Assembly (NCBI RefSeq): GCF_016859285.1
Contig: NC_053400.1
Coordinates: forward strand, 23,519,501-23,583,500
DNA length: 64,000 nucleotides
DNA from: Xiphias gladius
Lineage: Eukaryota > Chordata > Actinopteri > Istiophoriformes > Xiphiidae
Reading direction: 5' to 3'
The position numbers and the translations under genes are program-made. How positions within the stretch are numbered: the first letter of the stretch is position 1; every line of letters starts with the position of its first letter. Of the stretch, positions 42,505-54,411 are shown in pieces. Under the pieces are notes generated by a model. That model was given only the letters and a program-made list of their open reading frames with translations, was not told where the DNA came from and did not search any database.

Positions 42505-45247
42505 TCATGCGACTGGTTTGTGCTCGACCCGGGGAACCCATCTGTGAGTGGTAACTCTCCACAGGACTGGAGCCAGCAGCAAACTGAGAGTGGTGACACT
42601 GAGAACCAGCAGATACACCTGAGCAGAGAGGGACACAAAAAAAAATAAAGACTGAGAAGATACAATTGTTGGTTAATATTATTTTATAAATCTATTTGCT
42701 GAGCACAAATCACTGACATTGACACTGTACCAATACTCTCCAATATTATGTGGACTATATTTTGTAAATGTCAATTCTTACAGTTTTGTGTTTTTTTTTA
42801 AATCTTATATGTTATAGAAAATAATCACAACCTTTAGACTTTTAAACTACGGACTTTATTTCACAATCACCCCCTCAAGGAGCTATGGATGTTGTTTAGG
42901 AGGCTTCAATTCTCCTGCTACTACCCTCTTACTAAAAAGAAATAGAATATTGCCCTTTTTTTTAGCTGAACTAAAGTCTCCCTGTATCATTCAGACATGA
43001 TTTTAAAGTATTTTTGATTGTATATAAAGCTATAAACAGCTTAGGACCGGCATTCATTCTAAACTCCTCATCATTTACTGGTTTCCCTAAATGGCAAAAA
43101 AAAAAAAAAAAAAAAAAAAATTACATTACAGTTGAAGACCTTCAGCAGAAAGCTATTCAGCAGCCCAAATACAATTACAACAGTGATAAATATTTTTGAT
43201 TTTAGAGGCGAAACAATTAATAGTGTATTTGTTTAGTTGATTGAAAATTTATCTGCAAAAATTTCGATAATCAAATAATGTTTTGCCAGTTTCTACCCAG
43301 CTGTCACAGCATTTACAGTCCATAACAGCATGGTTTGAAAACTCATGTCTCATACTCAACATTAAAAAAACTGCATCAGCTTGCTTTTCTTCCATGGCTC
43401 GGCCCTTGTCAAGTGTTAATTAGTTAAATTTAAAGATTAATGGACAATGTGTCAACCAGGTTTCAGAAGTAAAATATCTCGGCCCTATAATTTAAACTCA
43501 AACTGAAACAGTTTCTAAGAAGGATCACTCATGTAGTAATGAATGATCTGGTGATTGTCTTTTTACGGTACTTGTATTGGATCATTGTTTGTAAATTGTT
43601 GATGTGTTGTGCTGTTCTGTACGTATTTTATTGGGGGGCGTTTATGTATTTTAAAGGTCCATCTAGTGATGGAAATTGCAAATTAGCTTAGCGTAGAATC
43701 GTCGTGCTATGTAGCACTGGTTCATGCTACTGTATATACTTGTCCCTTTACACATAAACATTAAAATAATCCTTACAGTTGTTTAATCAAGCAAAAATAT
43801 TTTATAAATAGTGTTTTTTTAAAATAAATATTTTGGGCTTTTGGATTGTTAGTACAATACACAACTGAAGAAACAATTGACAGATACATTGATTATGAAA
43901 ATAATAGTTACTTGCTACCCTACTTTATTTATAGAGCACTTTTCAAAACCCAGGTCACAAAGTGCTTCACACAAGACAGCAAATTAAAAAGCAAATGAAA
44001 AGACAAAACAGAATAAAACAGATATATATAAATGTGGACTGGGGCAAAATAACTGTCAGCACTAGTATTACCAGTCATTACTGACCTCTCTGGAGATGAT
44101 TCCAGCACGACGTGCGCGGCTGCCCAAGACGAAGGAGAATTCGCTGACCTGTGCGAGGCCAGCAGACACAATCCACCGTATGTGTCGAGAGCCTGGAGGC
44201 AAAATCGCCGACAGCACCAGTACGGCCATGACGAACTGGAAGGAAATGAGGGGTAAGGTGGAGAGAGGGAGGACTGAGAGTGTGTCAAAGGTGAACAGGA
44301 GAAGGAAAACAGCACAAGTGAGAAAAGTGCGGTACCTTCATAATGACGAGTGTGAGTGTTAGCACCAGCAGGATGGTGAGTTCATACAGCACAAATGTCG
44401 GGAACACATGGAGACCTGAAGCATCACAAAAACACACACGACGAGCCAGTAAAGTCTCACTGTATATGGTACAAAAGTGAACCTTGATAACAAAGCTGAG
44501 ATGTCTCATAAATGGTTATGTTGGATCTGACCAATAGAGGCAAAGAAGATGATGGCGAGGAAATCTCTGATTGGCTCGAGGCATCCCATGACCTCTGTGG
44601 TGACCATGTGACCCTGTGTGGACAGCAAAGCTCCAGCCAGGAAACAGCCCAGCTCCATAGAAACATCCAGAAACTCTGTTACCTACAAAGCCCGTCAGGA
44701 AGAGAAAAATCAACAAAAACAGCTTCTTCAACGGCAGTTAAAATATGTTAGATTGGTGGAGAAATATCAGACATTTTTAAAAAGGAATTCAAGACATCTA
44801 AAGAAAAGAACATACCGTCAGCATGAAAAAGACAAAAGCTGCCATCCCCAGCACCAGGATCTCCTTGTTGCCTTTGCTCTCAGCATGCAGCTTCTTGTAA
44901 TAGGGGCCGATCAGAAACAATTTGAGTAACAAACACACCAGCAGCACAGCAGCCAGAGACGCCAGGACCTGGGCCAGGAGATACAGCACGCGGAGACTTC
45001 CAAACAGGAAGCTGCGGTGCACAGAGGAGAACAATAGATTTAAAAAGCTGCGTGTGGGTGTGTGTATATGTGTGTGTGGTTTGAGGGGAAAGGACACTTG
45101 TAAAAACAAAAAGGCTAACTGACCTGTCCAAGTCTCCACTCTGTGCCTGGATCATCGTCGGCATGACAGCAATGAAGAGGCCAAGTTGAACGTCTTGCAT
45201 CACTAACATCCCAAGAAGAACACTGCTGTAATCCAGGTCACCTGTCT

Positions 45248-45323
<76 letters not shown>

Positions 45324-46811
45324 CATGTTACTGACCACTGAGTTACCAAAAACAACCGGTTATTAGTCTGAAAAAAGAGACGAGTGGTTCTCACAGGACA
45401 GCGTCGCTACAAACTTGTGATGATCTTATAGAATATGATGCATTGTTGTAGATGAAGCCATCCAACAATATATAAAGTTGTTAGCACAATTAGCACAATC
45501 TTAAACAGCAGTAAAGTGCAACATACAAATTAATTCACCAGTAATATTAATCTAAAAACAATATAGGATATAATATTATATAATTATAATATATAATGGT
45601 AAAACACTGACAGAGACTTATATACAATACTTATATACTTCTACTTAATTAAGGTTTTGAATGCAGGACTTTCACTTGTAGTGGAGTAGTTTCACAGTGA
45701 GGTATTTCTACTTTTACTTACATAAAATGACTTAATACTCCATACACTTCTACTACTTGTACAGGGTCAGTTAACTAGACTCAGAAACAAAAACATATTT
45801 TTTCACTTACTAGTGGTATCAAGCCATTGAGGATTGTTTTGTTTATTTGCCCAGGTATATCTCATGCTGTCTTCACCACAATACAGTGGAAGGGAACTTT
45901 TTTAGAACTTAAGAAAACTGTTTGCAGAGATTTTTTTTATTTTTTTTTAAAGGAATCATTTAATCTTTTAGTTTAACTCAATTTAATCTAAATCTTTGAC
46001 TCATTCAGCAACCAAGCACACTTGTGTCATTCTTTCTACAAAGAACATCAAATATTGTTCAGAAAGTTTCAACCCAACTACGTTGCAGAAGTTCCGATGA
46101 ATTTTTGCATTTGTCGGATGCTTTTTCACCTTCTGTCCAGTTCATCCCAAACCAGCTCCATGGGGTTTAAGTCTGGAGACTTTGCTGGTTTTCCATTATT
46201 TGAAACCAAGGTCCACAGTAGTTAGTTTCTTCTAATGTTTTAGATCAATATCTTGACGTAGGATGAACCCCTGATCAACCAGTCTGTCTTCCTTTGTGAC
46301 TACGATTTTTCTCACCATTCTGTATTAGTATAAAGTACTACTTCCTAGTATTGTCCTAATGATTTTTTGTATGTAAATCAACACCTGGAACACCTTTAGG
46401 AATAGTTTGCTTGTTTGATCTCTCCCTGAAAAACCCACGGCAGCAGTCTATTGCCTCCTTTTATACCATTAAAGGTTATTTGCCGGAGTTGAACTGCTTA
46501 CATTTCAATAAAAACTGGAAAAATTACGGTGTTCTAACACTTTTGATCAGCAGTATATGTTCATAACGTACGCAGACGGACACACCGGCGTACCTTCCTT
46601 GTCCCCCCTGCTTCCTCCTGCCAGGAAGCGGGACACCAGTGGAGTGCTGGACAGAGAGAGACAAGTGGAAATGAAGACGGTCTGGGTGGGTCGAATGCGC
46701 AAGACTTGTCCCCACAACAAACCGGCCCCAACCATCAGCAGACTCAGGTAGCATGACCCCTGAACTGATGTCTTCCATACCTAAACAAACAAACAAACAA
46801 ACAAAAAAAAC

Positions 46812-46900
<89 letters not shown>

Positions 46901-49900
46901 GTCAACCCACTTTATGAAAGTAAGTTAACTAAAGGAAGCTTTGAAATTAAACTATGAAAAATTTAACAGAATAAAAAGGTCATTAAGTAAAACATTCAGG
47001 CACTTCATGTATTTTTTATAAAAGATGCTTTTTCAGGTAACATTAACTTCAACAATACCCGATGCCCATATTTACCAATTTCCAGGGAAAGTAACAGAGT
47101 AAAAAGTTAGCAGAGGCAATAAATACTGAAGAAAGAAGTGATAGAAACCCGGAATAGAAATTAACTCCCTTCATGTCAGTTGAGGTCAACGTGTTTCAAA
47201 TACAAATGCATGTCAGATGCCAAACAGTCGACCTACTTAAATCCCAAGAAACTGAAATTATAATTAAAAATTTAAGTTAAATTTTTTTTAAATCTAATTT
47301 TAGTTCAAATTTACCGGAAAAGAAAACCAAAAAATCCTGCACCCTGTCCCTCATTTGAACTCACTTTATTAAGTTTAAATTTACCAACCAGCTGGTGGTT
47401 AGTAACCATTCATGTATTAGGCATTTGCTTAAAAAAATTTAGTGTTACCCAAATGAAGGTTACAATCACTATGCAACCATAACGCATGAGACAATGGGCC
47501 CCTGGGCACAGGCGTGTAAAAGGCCCCCCATCCCTCCTACTGTACAAAGGAACAAGACCCCAAGACTGAAAAAGACACAATACAACACAAAAGACACACA
47601 TTGACAAGACATCATTTGTTTTGGTTTTGAGCCTTTTTGTGGTTATTTTGCATCTGTTTTGAGTTTTTTCTTTTTGACCCTTTGATTGACCTTCCAACAA
47701 GATATGTCAATAGCTGCTTCTGGATCAGGGGCCCCTTTAACTGTTGATCCTCTGTTCTGGTTTGAGAACAATGATTCAGAGTGAATTTTAGGACTGTAGC
47801 TGAGCTCAACTTTAAAAGAAAAACAAAAAAAAAATTTCATACAGTTAACAGTGCCAATGCTCTTGCAGATTTTACAAATCCTTACTTACTTACTTGTGTC
47901 ACTAATTTTATCTAATCTTGACTAATCTAAGTCAAGTCTGAGGTCATTTCAGTTAGTGTACACATAACGCATGACATGAGTACAAGTTGGTAACTTGTTA
48001 TGTACAGTCTTGTCTTGGTCTTATTGTAGAATTGTAATCCTAAATTCAAATCCTTCGTTTACCTTTCGAAGGCGCTCAGGTGAGAACTCCAACCCCACTA
48101 CAAAGAGAGTGAAGAACACACCCAACTCCCCGAGAGTCTCCACCTGGACCATAGACTGGAACACACAGAGACAGACACTGACATGAACAACTAGCACAAA
48201 AGTAAATTAAAGCTGGTATTGTTTTTTATAGTCTGATCTGACATCCAGATGCTGCACTCACTCACTCACTCACTCACTCACTCACTCACTCCCTCCCTCA
48301 CTCACTCCCTCCCTCCCTCACTCCCTCACTCTCACTCATTCACTCACTCACTCACACCTTGATGCTGTTGAGACCAGAAGGACCAAGCAGGACCCCACAG
48401 ATGATATATCCAAACATGGGAGGAAGACCAACTAGAGTGCAAATCCAGCCGCAAGGTAGGGACAACATCACCACCGACACCAAGTCCTGCACATACACAT
48501 AGCAATAAAAACTGGGGAAGGTTTAACGGTATTAAACAACTGGAATCTGCCCTACTCTAACCATTATTAGTATTGTAAGTGTTCAATCAAATGGATACAG
48601 AGTCTCCACTTCTTATCTAGCCTGGGTAAAATAGGACTTAACTGACCTTAATGAAGTGATGGTCTGCTCTCGGCATTGTGGAGTCTCGTGGTTTAGTCAG
48701 AACGTACTGGTTGTTCTGCGAGTCAATGAGCATGCTCAGTCCCAGGTCATCCTCCACTTCCTTCTGCCTGGATTTGTTCTTCCTCTTCCCTCCGTTCTCC
48801 TCATCTTCCTCCACTCTCAACACTGCCTCTACATTCACACCTTTCATCTATACAACAAACCAGAGTATGGAAAGAGGTCATCTGAATGTAAAAATTTCCT
48901 ACATATGGACTTGGATATACATTGCTTTTAATGTGTGATGCATAAAGGCTGAGCTTTTAAAAATACATGCGGGGGACCAGTTCTATATTACTCAAACTTT
49001 TGTGCTGCTTTTAACATCCTGACTATTTTATTTCCAAAAGTAAAGTAGTCTTATTTAAAGACTGCGAAAGCTGCTGTTTGCCGACCTGTTTGTTGTTGTC
49101 AAAGGCGTGCTCCTCGATCTCCTCCTCCAGTCGGTCTGCTGCCTTTCTGACATCCTCCAGGATTTCATCCAGCATGGACAGAGTCTTGTTCTGGGCTAAA
49201 GCGCTCTTAACAGCTTCCTGCTGGTGCTTCTCGGCAGCCACCAGCTCCACATACTCCTGCTCCTCCTGAAGGGTGAGAACAGCGCCCAAACAGACAAGTG
49301 TGTATTAGCAAGTGGGCATACGGACATGTTAACAGAGTTGCATGGAGCAGTATACACTCAGCTGACAAACCCAGGAAACACACACTAAATACACTCATGA
49401 TATTATGCTCCCTTTGATGTAGGCATGGGCAATATGGTAGAAATTAATTTGTCTGATATTGTCATGTATTATATCACAAAATGACAAATGGGTCAAAAAA
49501 TCACACAAAATCAAACTTTAATTAACTTTTTTAAGATCATTTTCATTACAGTTTGTTTGAAATCACTGATTTGAACGATACAATTTTATAGAATGATGCC
49601 ATGACATGACAGAGCTAGAGCTGAAACAATAATTTGATTAGTTGATTTACAGATGAATAAAGCAACATTTTTGATATACGATCACTTATTATTGCTGTTT
49701 AATCAAGTAAGTAAAAATTACAAATATTTTCTAGTTCCTACTCCTCAAACGTGAAGATTTGCTGCTTTTGTGAGTTTTATATTTTTAAAATGGAATATCT
49801 TTGAGTTTTAGACTGTTACTCAGACCAAACAAGACACTTTTGAAGATGTCAACATGGGCATTTTTCACAATTTTGTGAAAAGTTGTGAAAAACGCAATTT

Positions 49901-52448
49901 TTTGTGAAAAACAAAAAAAATTACCAATTAACTTAAAAAAAAACAATTGAACTCATTAATGAATAATTAAAATAATTGGTAGATGTAGCCCAAATCATGT
50001 CATCGCAAAATGTTTCCCAAAAAGTTGATCAAAAATAATATTAAACCTTGTGGCATCACTATGCATTCCTTGCCTCTACTGAGATGTGTTTCTGCGTAGA
50101 ACATGAAAGTATTTATAGCCATATTACTCTGCTTCATATCGGAAACACCAATCTTACTTGGCTGAATACAGTACGTATCAGTCCCTTTCTCCTGCACTCT
50201 GCTGCCGTATCCATGAAACTCTCCTGACCACATTGCCCTCACCTTTATGGCTGCCTCCCTGAGGGCCTCCAGCCTCTGTCTGCTGCTCTCCTTCATGTTG
50301 ACCACGTCCCTGTAGTCTCCCTGCAGCGCCCTCTGCAGGCTGTGCACTGCCTGGAACACCAGGTGCTCGCTCTCATTCAGCTCCTTCTGGAAAACCTCCA
50401 GAGTGTGAACCTGAATGCACAGAGAGAGACACCAGCTAGTCATTAAGCTGTAAAGTATTTGAAATCCTCTTTTACTGAAGCCCCTGTGTATGGTCTTTAT
50501 TTTGAAACACTTGATGAAATAACTTTACCTGTCCTTATCAGTAATTTAACAGGACTAAATAGGACAAAATAGATCCAGATAACATGGCTTAAAACAGGAA
50601 GAAGGGTCATGACTCTGAGCAAAATAATCCACTTGATCTGGCTTGAAATGTTTGATAGTTATTTAATAACATTAAACCTGCCTAGTGTCTGGCCATTATC
50701 TTATCTCGAGCTGAAACAATTAGCCAATTAATCAATTTCTCAATTGACAGAGGATTAATCAGCAACAATTTAGAACATTCCTTAATCATTTAACTCGCTA
50801 ATCAAGCAAAATGCCATTTATTTTCTTGTTCCAGCTTCTCCCATGTGAGAATTTGCTGATTTGTTTCTGTTTTGTATAATTTTAAATTTAAAACCTTTTG
50901 ATTTTGGGCTGTTAGTCGCACACAACGAGCAGTTTGAAGACGTCAAAAGAGAGGCTCTAGGAAACTGTGACCATGAGATTAATTGATTGATCTAAAACAT
51001 AAGTGACTGATTGATGCATGATGAAACAATCATTAGTGTTGCTCTAATCTAACCGGGTCATCTCCTCTTTATATGTGAAAACTGAAGTGTAAATATGAAA
51101 TATGAGCATGTATTGTAGTTGAGTTATTGTGCTGACAGGAATGTGTCAACACACAGACAAAGACCACCCTGAAGGGTTGCAGACCTTATGTGTCAAAAAC
51201 TATATATAGTACTAGGGTGATGAGCTATAAACAAGATTAGGTCATAACCTAGTATATGGCTGGAACGCTGTTTATCTGTTTGCTTGTCTCCTACTGTTTG
51301 TGCTCACATATACAGTAATTTAATACAGCTGAATTCCCAATGACGGTGCTCTCATTTACATGTTTTTCTGTTTCCGTTGCCAGACAACGCAACAAGTATT
51401 AAATACTGACTGCAACGCGGCCCACTAAGACTGCATGTTAACCAACAGTCACTTCCAAGCCATTCCCAAGCTGCTGCTCCGCACTGCTAAAATCCTGATT
51501 TTATAAACGCGATGTCATCTAACAAAATCACCATACACATAAGTTAAAGACAACGGCTGTGCTGTGATTTCGGCCATATTTACTTGTAAAATGATCACTC
51601 AGAGAGAAAGTTAAAAGCTCATTCACGTCTTTGTCAGCTGCCTTATTTTCAACTGAATGAGACGCAAAGAGAGGTGTGCCCTATGGAGGGAAAGCCTGAC
51701 CTCGCGCTCGCAAGGCAATACTGGCGACTGCGTTCTACAGAAAGTTGGTATGGTTTGTTCAAAAAGTCTTTAGAGTTTTTTGCTAGGTGCTTTTGTGAAG
51801 AAAACTCCCTAAAGGGGTGTGAGAAGTTGCTAAATCAAGCAACAAAGGCTCTAAATTGGAATCACTGCTTGTAAACACCCTCTGATGATGCAATAGAAAC
51901 TGTTTGCGCATACTGATTATAAAAAGAGCAACGACCAATGAGGAGACTCCAACACTCAGTCGTCTGACCAATGGTGTAGCTTCAGCACTCAGTGGCAAGG
52001 CATTCAGTTGACCAATGGTAGGACTTCATCACTCCCTCACTCACTCCCTCACTCACTCACTCACCCACGTTTATAGGGCTGGCCGTGCTGTTGCGGTCCA
52101 GCCAAAAACATACATTAACCAAGACATCATTAACTTCTGCTCCAAACAAAGGGCCTTTGCTCCAACTGGTATTTATTCTCAGTCTGGTACCTGGAAGTGC
52201 CTCTCAGGTTCTGAAAGGGCCCGGTCTCTTCCAACAGCATCTGCAGCAGTGGCCAGCTTCTTGACAACCACATTCTTCTGACGCAGGAGACCCACCAGGC
52301 GTTTGCAGTTGCTGGCCACCCAGCTGTGGCCCTGTGTGGTCCCCTTGCCCCGATAAAGCTTGATGGCATGCTGGGCCACCTGGTCCTTCTGCAGCACAGC
52401 GAGTGCCCCCGCCAGGCCAAGGCACAGCAGCCAATATACAACCTGCAT
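42505..52448 (-). CDS. tmco3: Transmembrane and coiled-coil protein 3, putative Na+/H+ antiporter
   Basis: Thirteen coding exons on the minus strand (52191-52448, 50243-50410, 49086-49265, 48647-48847, 48358-48486, 48063-48155, 46594-46780, 45124-45241, 44816-45011, 44532-44682, 44336-44415, 44086-44235, 42505-42618) join in frame to 674 codons plus TGA; the human protein has about 677. A signal peptide (about 1-18) precedes a long acidic helical, coiled-coil region (about 70-265, with [16 protein letters not shown] and [14 protein letters not shown]). From about residue 270 a CPA2/KefB-type cation-proton exchanger domain with many membrane spans follows ([43 protein letters not shown]). The cargo ion is predicted, not shown. 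The first ATG with a signal peptide was taken as the start; an acceptor at about 52505 suggests an upstream non-coding exon. Introns 5, 6 and 7 carry microsatellites against their splice sites. Confidence 0.95.
42960..43200 (+). mobile_element. LINE-like ORF2 C-terminal fragment
   Basis: One plus-strand frame reads [19 protein letters not shown] (about 43000-43058), which resembles the segment near the C-terminus of jockey/L2-type LINE polyproteins. It ends in a poly(A) run of 25 (43096-43120). It lies in tmco3 intron 12, opposite to the gene. Confidence 0.4.
43301..43500 (+). mobile_element. LINE reverse-transcriptase fragment
   Basis: The plus-strand translation reads [20 protein letters not shown], then [13 protein letters not shown], a stop, [18 protein letters not shown]. 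The order W-F-x-N-x-L-x-L-N-x-K-K-T, then I-N-G, then V-x-Y-L-G is typical of the thumb region of jockey/L2-type LINE reverse transcriptases. The copy has stops and is dead. It lies in tmco3 intron 12, downstream of a piece that should follow it in an intact element. Confidence 0.6.
43780..43915 (+). repeat. Partial ATTAATCGATTAAT-family repeat
   Basis: TTTAATCAAGCAAAAATATTT, TTGGGCTTTTGGATTGTTAG and ATTGATTATGAAAATAATAG are recognisable blocks. A second fragment is at 43200-43290. Both are in tmco3 intron 12. Confidence 0.5.
45251..45321. repeat. (AC)35 microsatellite against the tmco3 exon 8 acceptor
   Basis: On the gene strand this is (GT)35 followed by TTGAGACAG and exon 8 (45241). The array ends only nine bases before the exon and leaves almost no pyrimidine tract. 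Confidence 0.97.
45600..45770 (-). repeat. TACTCAAGTAC-family repeat, partial
   Basis: ACTTATATACTTCTACTTAAT, GGACTTTCACTTGTAGTGGAG and GAGGTATTTCTACTTTTAC blocks mark a reverse copy in tmco3 intron 7. Confidence 0.5.
45850..46560 (-). mobile_element. Second Tc1-like transposon relic
   Basis: On the minus strand (about 46180-46110) the translation [18 protein letters not shown] is the canonical Tc1 transposase motif around the last catalytic residue. Downstream frames read [36 protein letters not shown] in pieces, but stops and frame changes break them. The right end, GGTGTTCTAACACTTTTGATCAGCAGTATATG (46530-46560), is a typical Tc1 end. The left end is uncertain. It sits in tmco3 intron 7 (45242-46593), same strand as the gene. 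Confidence 0.65.
46784..46897. repeat. (AAAC)n and (AC)41 arrays against the tmco3 exon 7 acceptor
   Basis: On the gene strand the order is (GT)41 (46896-46815), a T-rich stretch with GTTT units, then TTTAG and exon 7 (46780). The U-rich spacer of about 34 bases serves as pyrimidine tract. Confidence 0.95.
46898..48062. other. tmco3 intron 6 interior
   Basis: At 47480-47720 there is a repeat-like block starting GGGCCCCTGGGCACAGGCG and ending GGGGCCCCTTTAACTG, so its ends are partly inverted. The rest is AT-rich and unremarkable. Confidence 0.4.
48255..48356. repeat. (CTCA)n/(CTCC)n array fused to the tmco3 exon 5 donor
   Basis: Read on the gene strand, exon 5 ends ..AAG at 48358 and the intron begins GTGTGAGTGAGTGAGTG, continuing as about 100 bases of GTGA and GGGA units. 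Many units spell GTGAGT. Confidence 0.95.
49266..50242. repeat. tmco3 intron 2, with an ATTAATCGATTAAT-family repeat at 49615-49975
   Basis: The repeat copy is in plus orientation: AGCTGAAACAATAATTTGATTAG, CAAATATTTTCTAGTTCC, CTTTGAGTTTTAGACTGTTAC and ATTAATGAATAATTAAAATAATTGG. The remainder of the intron shows nothing recognisable. Confidence 0.6.
50705..51040 (+). repeat. ATTAATCGATTAAT-family repeat, near complete
   Basis: It starts CTCGAGCTGAAACAATTAGCC with AATTAATCAATTTC, passes through CTTGTTCCAGCTTCTCC, ATGTGAGAATTTGCTG and TTTGATTTTGGGCTGTTAG, and ends GATTAATTGATTGATC. Confidence 0.65.
51429..51861 (-). repeat. Dispersed repeat, copy B of an inverted pair
   Basis: It is the reverse complement of the unit at 15353-15786, with small insertions and substitutions. 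It lies in tmco3 intron 1, 36 kb from its partner. A 66-residue reading frame across it is accidental. Confidence 0.75.
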
Positions 52449-53768
52449 TAAAAACCCCTACTTCTTTCTTCACCAAAGTGGGGAGATTAATCAAGAAAAA
52501 GAGACCTGGGAATGGGAAAAGAAAGAGCAAGACCAATTGCAGCAGAAAGGGCATGTTGATTATAACGATCAACAGAAAAAAACAAAGGAGAGTTTAAAGA
52601 TCAAGTCTGGTGATATTTTATGTTTTTCTTGTTGCCAACAAATCTAATGAAATGTCTGTGAAATAGACCTCGGCTGTTGTCCAAAAACTATCAAAAACAC
52701 ATCAGTGAGCCACACTGCTGCACTGGGTGCAATGATACGCTATCCTGATGCCTGAAAATTCACTAGCTCACCAAATCCATAGCTGACATCAGCCTCCAAC
52801 AAATAAAATATTTACTCCTGTTTAAGTAATATTGGCAAAGAACTATAGTGTCCAGCGGTTTTAAAAATTGATTTTGTTTTTTTGTTTTTTAAACAAATGT
52901 ATGATTGTTTTTTAATTTTAAGATTTACGTCTAGAGCATGCATGAATAGGCATGGCACAGAGAACCACAGACAGGCTGGGGAAGTGGGAAAGTATAGAGG
53001 AAAAACTCCCTTCTGTTGGTTTTTATCTTTTCATGAGATTTGTTCAAAATAATAAAAATACAGAAATACAGGAATTGCCAGTCATACCCTTTAAAGCACA
53101 GACATACAGTATTTGTCCTAAAATTTTTCCTTCCACCAAAGGCTTCATACGATATCTCTATATGATAATCTCTTTTTATGTGGGCCACAATTTGCTCTTG
53201 CTTTTTTGTTCCATCTCAATAGAGGGTTTAATCTTTAAGCTGGGTGTGGTTACATCTGAACAGATTAAACAACAGCTGTGTATACACACCTGTGGCCTGT
53301 GCTACTGGCTGCTGTGAGTGGCTAACAAGATGTTGTAGAGCTGTGTTAAGTGCACTGGACTTAACTGAGCACGTCACATATATAAATTCCTGTAGTACTT
53401 GCTATTCTGCCTGCACCAAATGTGACGTTGCATTTTTATCTACGCTGGGAGTTCAAAAGTCTGAGAACTGTGCTAATTAAAGAAACTGTTTAACTGTCAG
53501 CAGCGTGCCCTTTTCTAATCTGATATCATCTTCTTGCTTACACATACATCTTTTACTACCCCAGCGTAATTACAGAATGCATTCAGATCACACCCAAGCA
53601 GATCCGCACCTTTGTGAGCATGAGTCAAGCGGAGTGACGTAAACTTTCCAAACTCCTCCTCTGTCCTTCTTCCTACGACTGGACTGCAGCCACTCTGCTA
53701 CTGTTGCTAGAAATCAATAGCACCACTGTTCGGTGGTTGGCTGCTGAAAAAAAAAACAAGGATACACA

Positions 53769-53770
<2 letters not shown>

Positions 53771-53840
<70 letters not shown>
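53771..53840. repeat. (CA)35 microsatellite
   Basis: Uninterrupted dinucleotide array upstream of the tmco3 coding region. Confidence 0.97.
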
Positions 53841-53844
<4 letters not shown>

Positions 53845-54039
53845 TGACCTCAGTTCCTTCAATTTTAAGGGGTATTAAATCTGATGAATACATAATTAAA
53901 CCTTTTAGATTAGAGGGCAGACACCATTATACTAAATAACAAACAATCTTTAGCAATTTAAACATTTCTCTTTACGTTTGCTTTAATTTCTTTTCACCTT
54001 TGACAGACCGCATGTAGGCCGCCAGACTGCTGTACAAAC

Positions 54040-54340
54040 ACGAACGAAGTATTCAATTCAAAAAGTAAGAATACTTCACTATAAAACTACTCCCTTAAAA
54101 GTAAAAGTCCTGAATCCTGAATTCACTCAAGTAAAACTACAGAAGTATTAGTTACAACATGTACTATCAAAAGTAAAAGCACTCTATATGTAGAATGGTC
54201 CCTGTCAGTATAGTATTATTATTGATGCATTAATATGTGAGCCTTATTTTAATTCTGTAGTTGGTTGGAGTGGAGCGTCATGTAATGTTGGGTGATTTAA
54301 TCTATAACAGTGCACCACATTTTATAAAATTATCATAAAA
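54040..54340. repeat. TACTCAAGTAC-family repeat
   Basis: AAAACTACTCCCTTAAAAGT, CACTCAAGTAAAACTACAG, AGAATGGTCCCTGTCAGTAT and TTTAATCTATAACAGTGCACC are its blocks; the last two recur at 36560-36780. A further fragment lies at 54930-54995. Confidence 0.5.
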
Positions 54341-54411
54341 CAGGTATGTATGTAAAAACTTAATCTGAAAAGTAGATATAGCTGTTAAAGAAACATAGTG
54401 GTGTAAAAAGT

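Larger units (their letters stand above)
50411..52190. other. tmco3 intron 1 (between first two coding exons)
   Basis: It contains two repeats described separately (50705-51040 and 51429-51861) and a CTCACT array at 52031-52065. No other structure is seen. Confidence 0.6.

Noticed and set aside
44880-45338. Minus-strand 152-residue frame starting with a Cys-Val repeat
   Set aside because: It runs through the GT array and across the intron into tmco3 exon 8. Only 45124-45241 is coding, in a different phase arrangement.
46524-46892. Cys-Val repeat frame before tmco3 exon 7
   Set aside because: Translation of (GT)41 plus an out-of-frame exon; not a protein.
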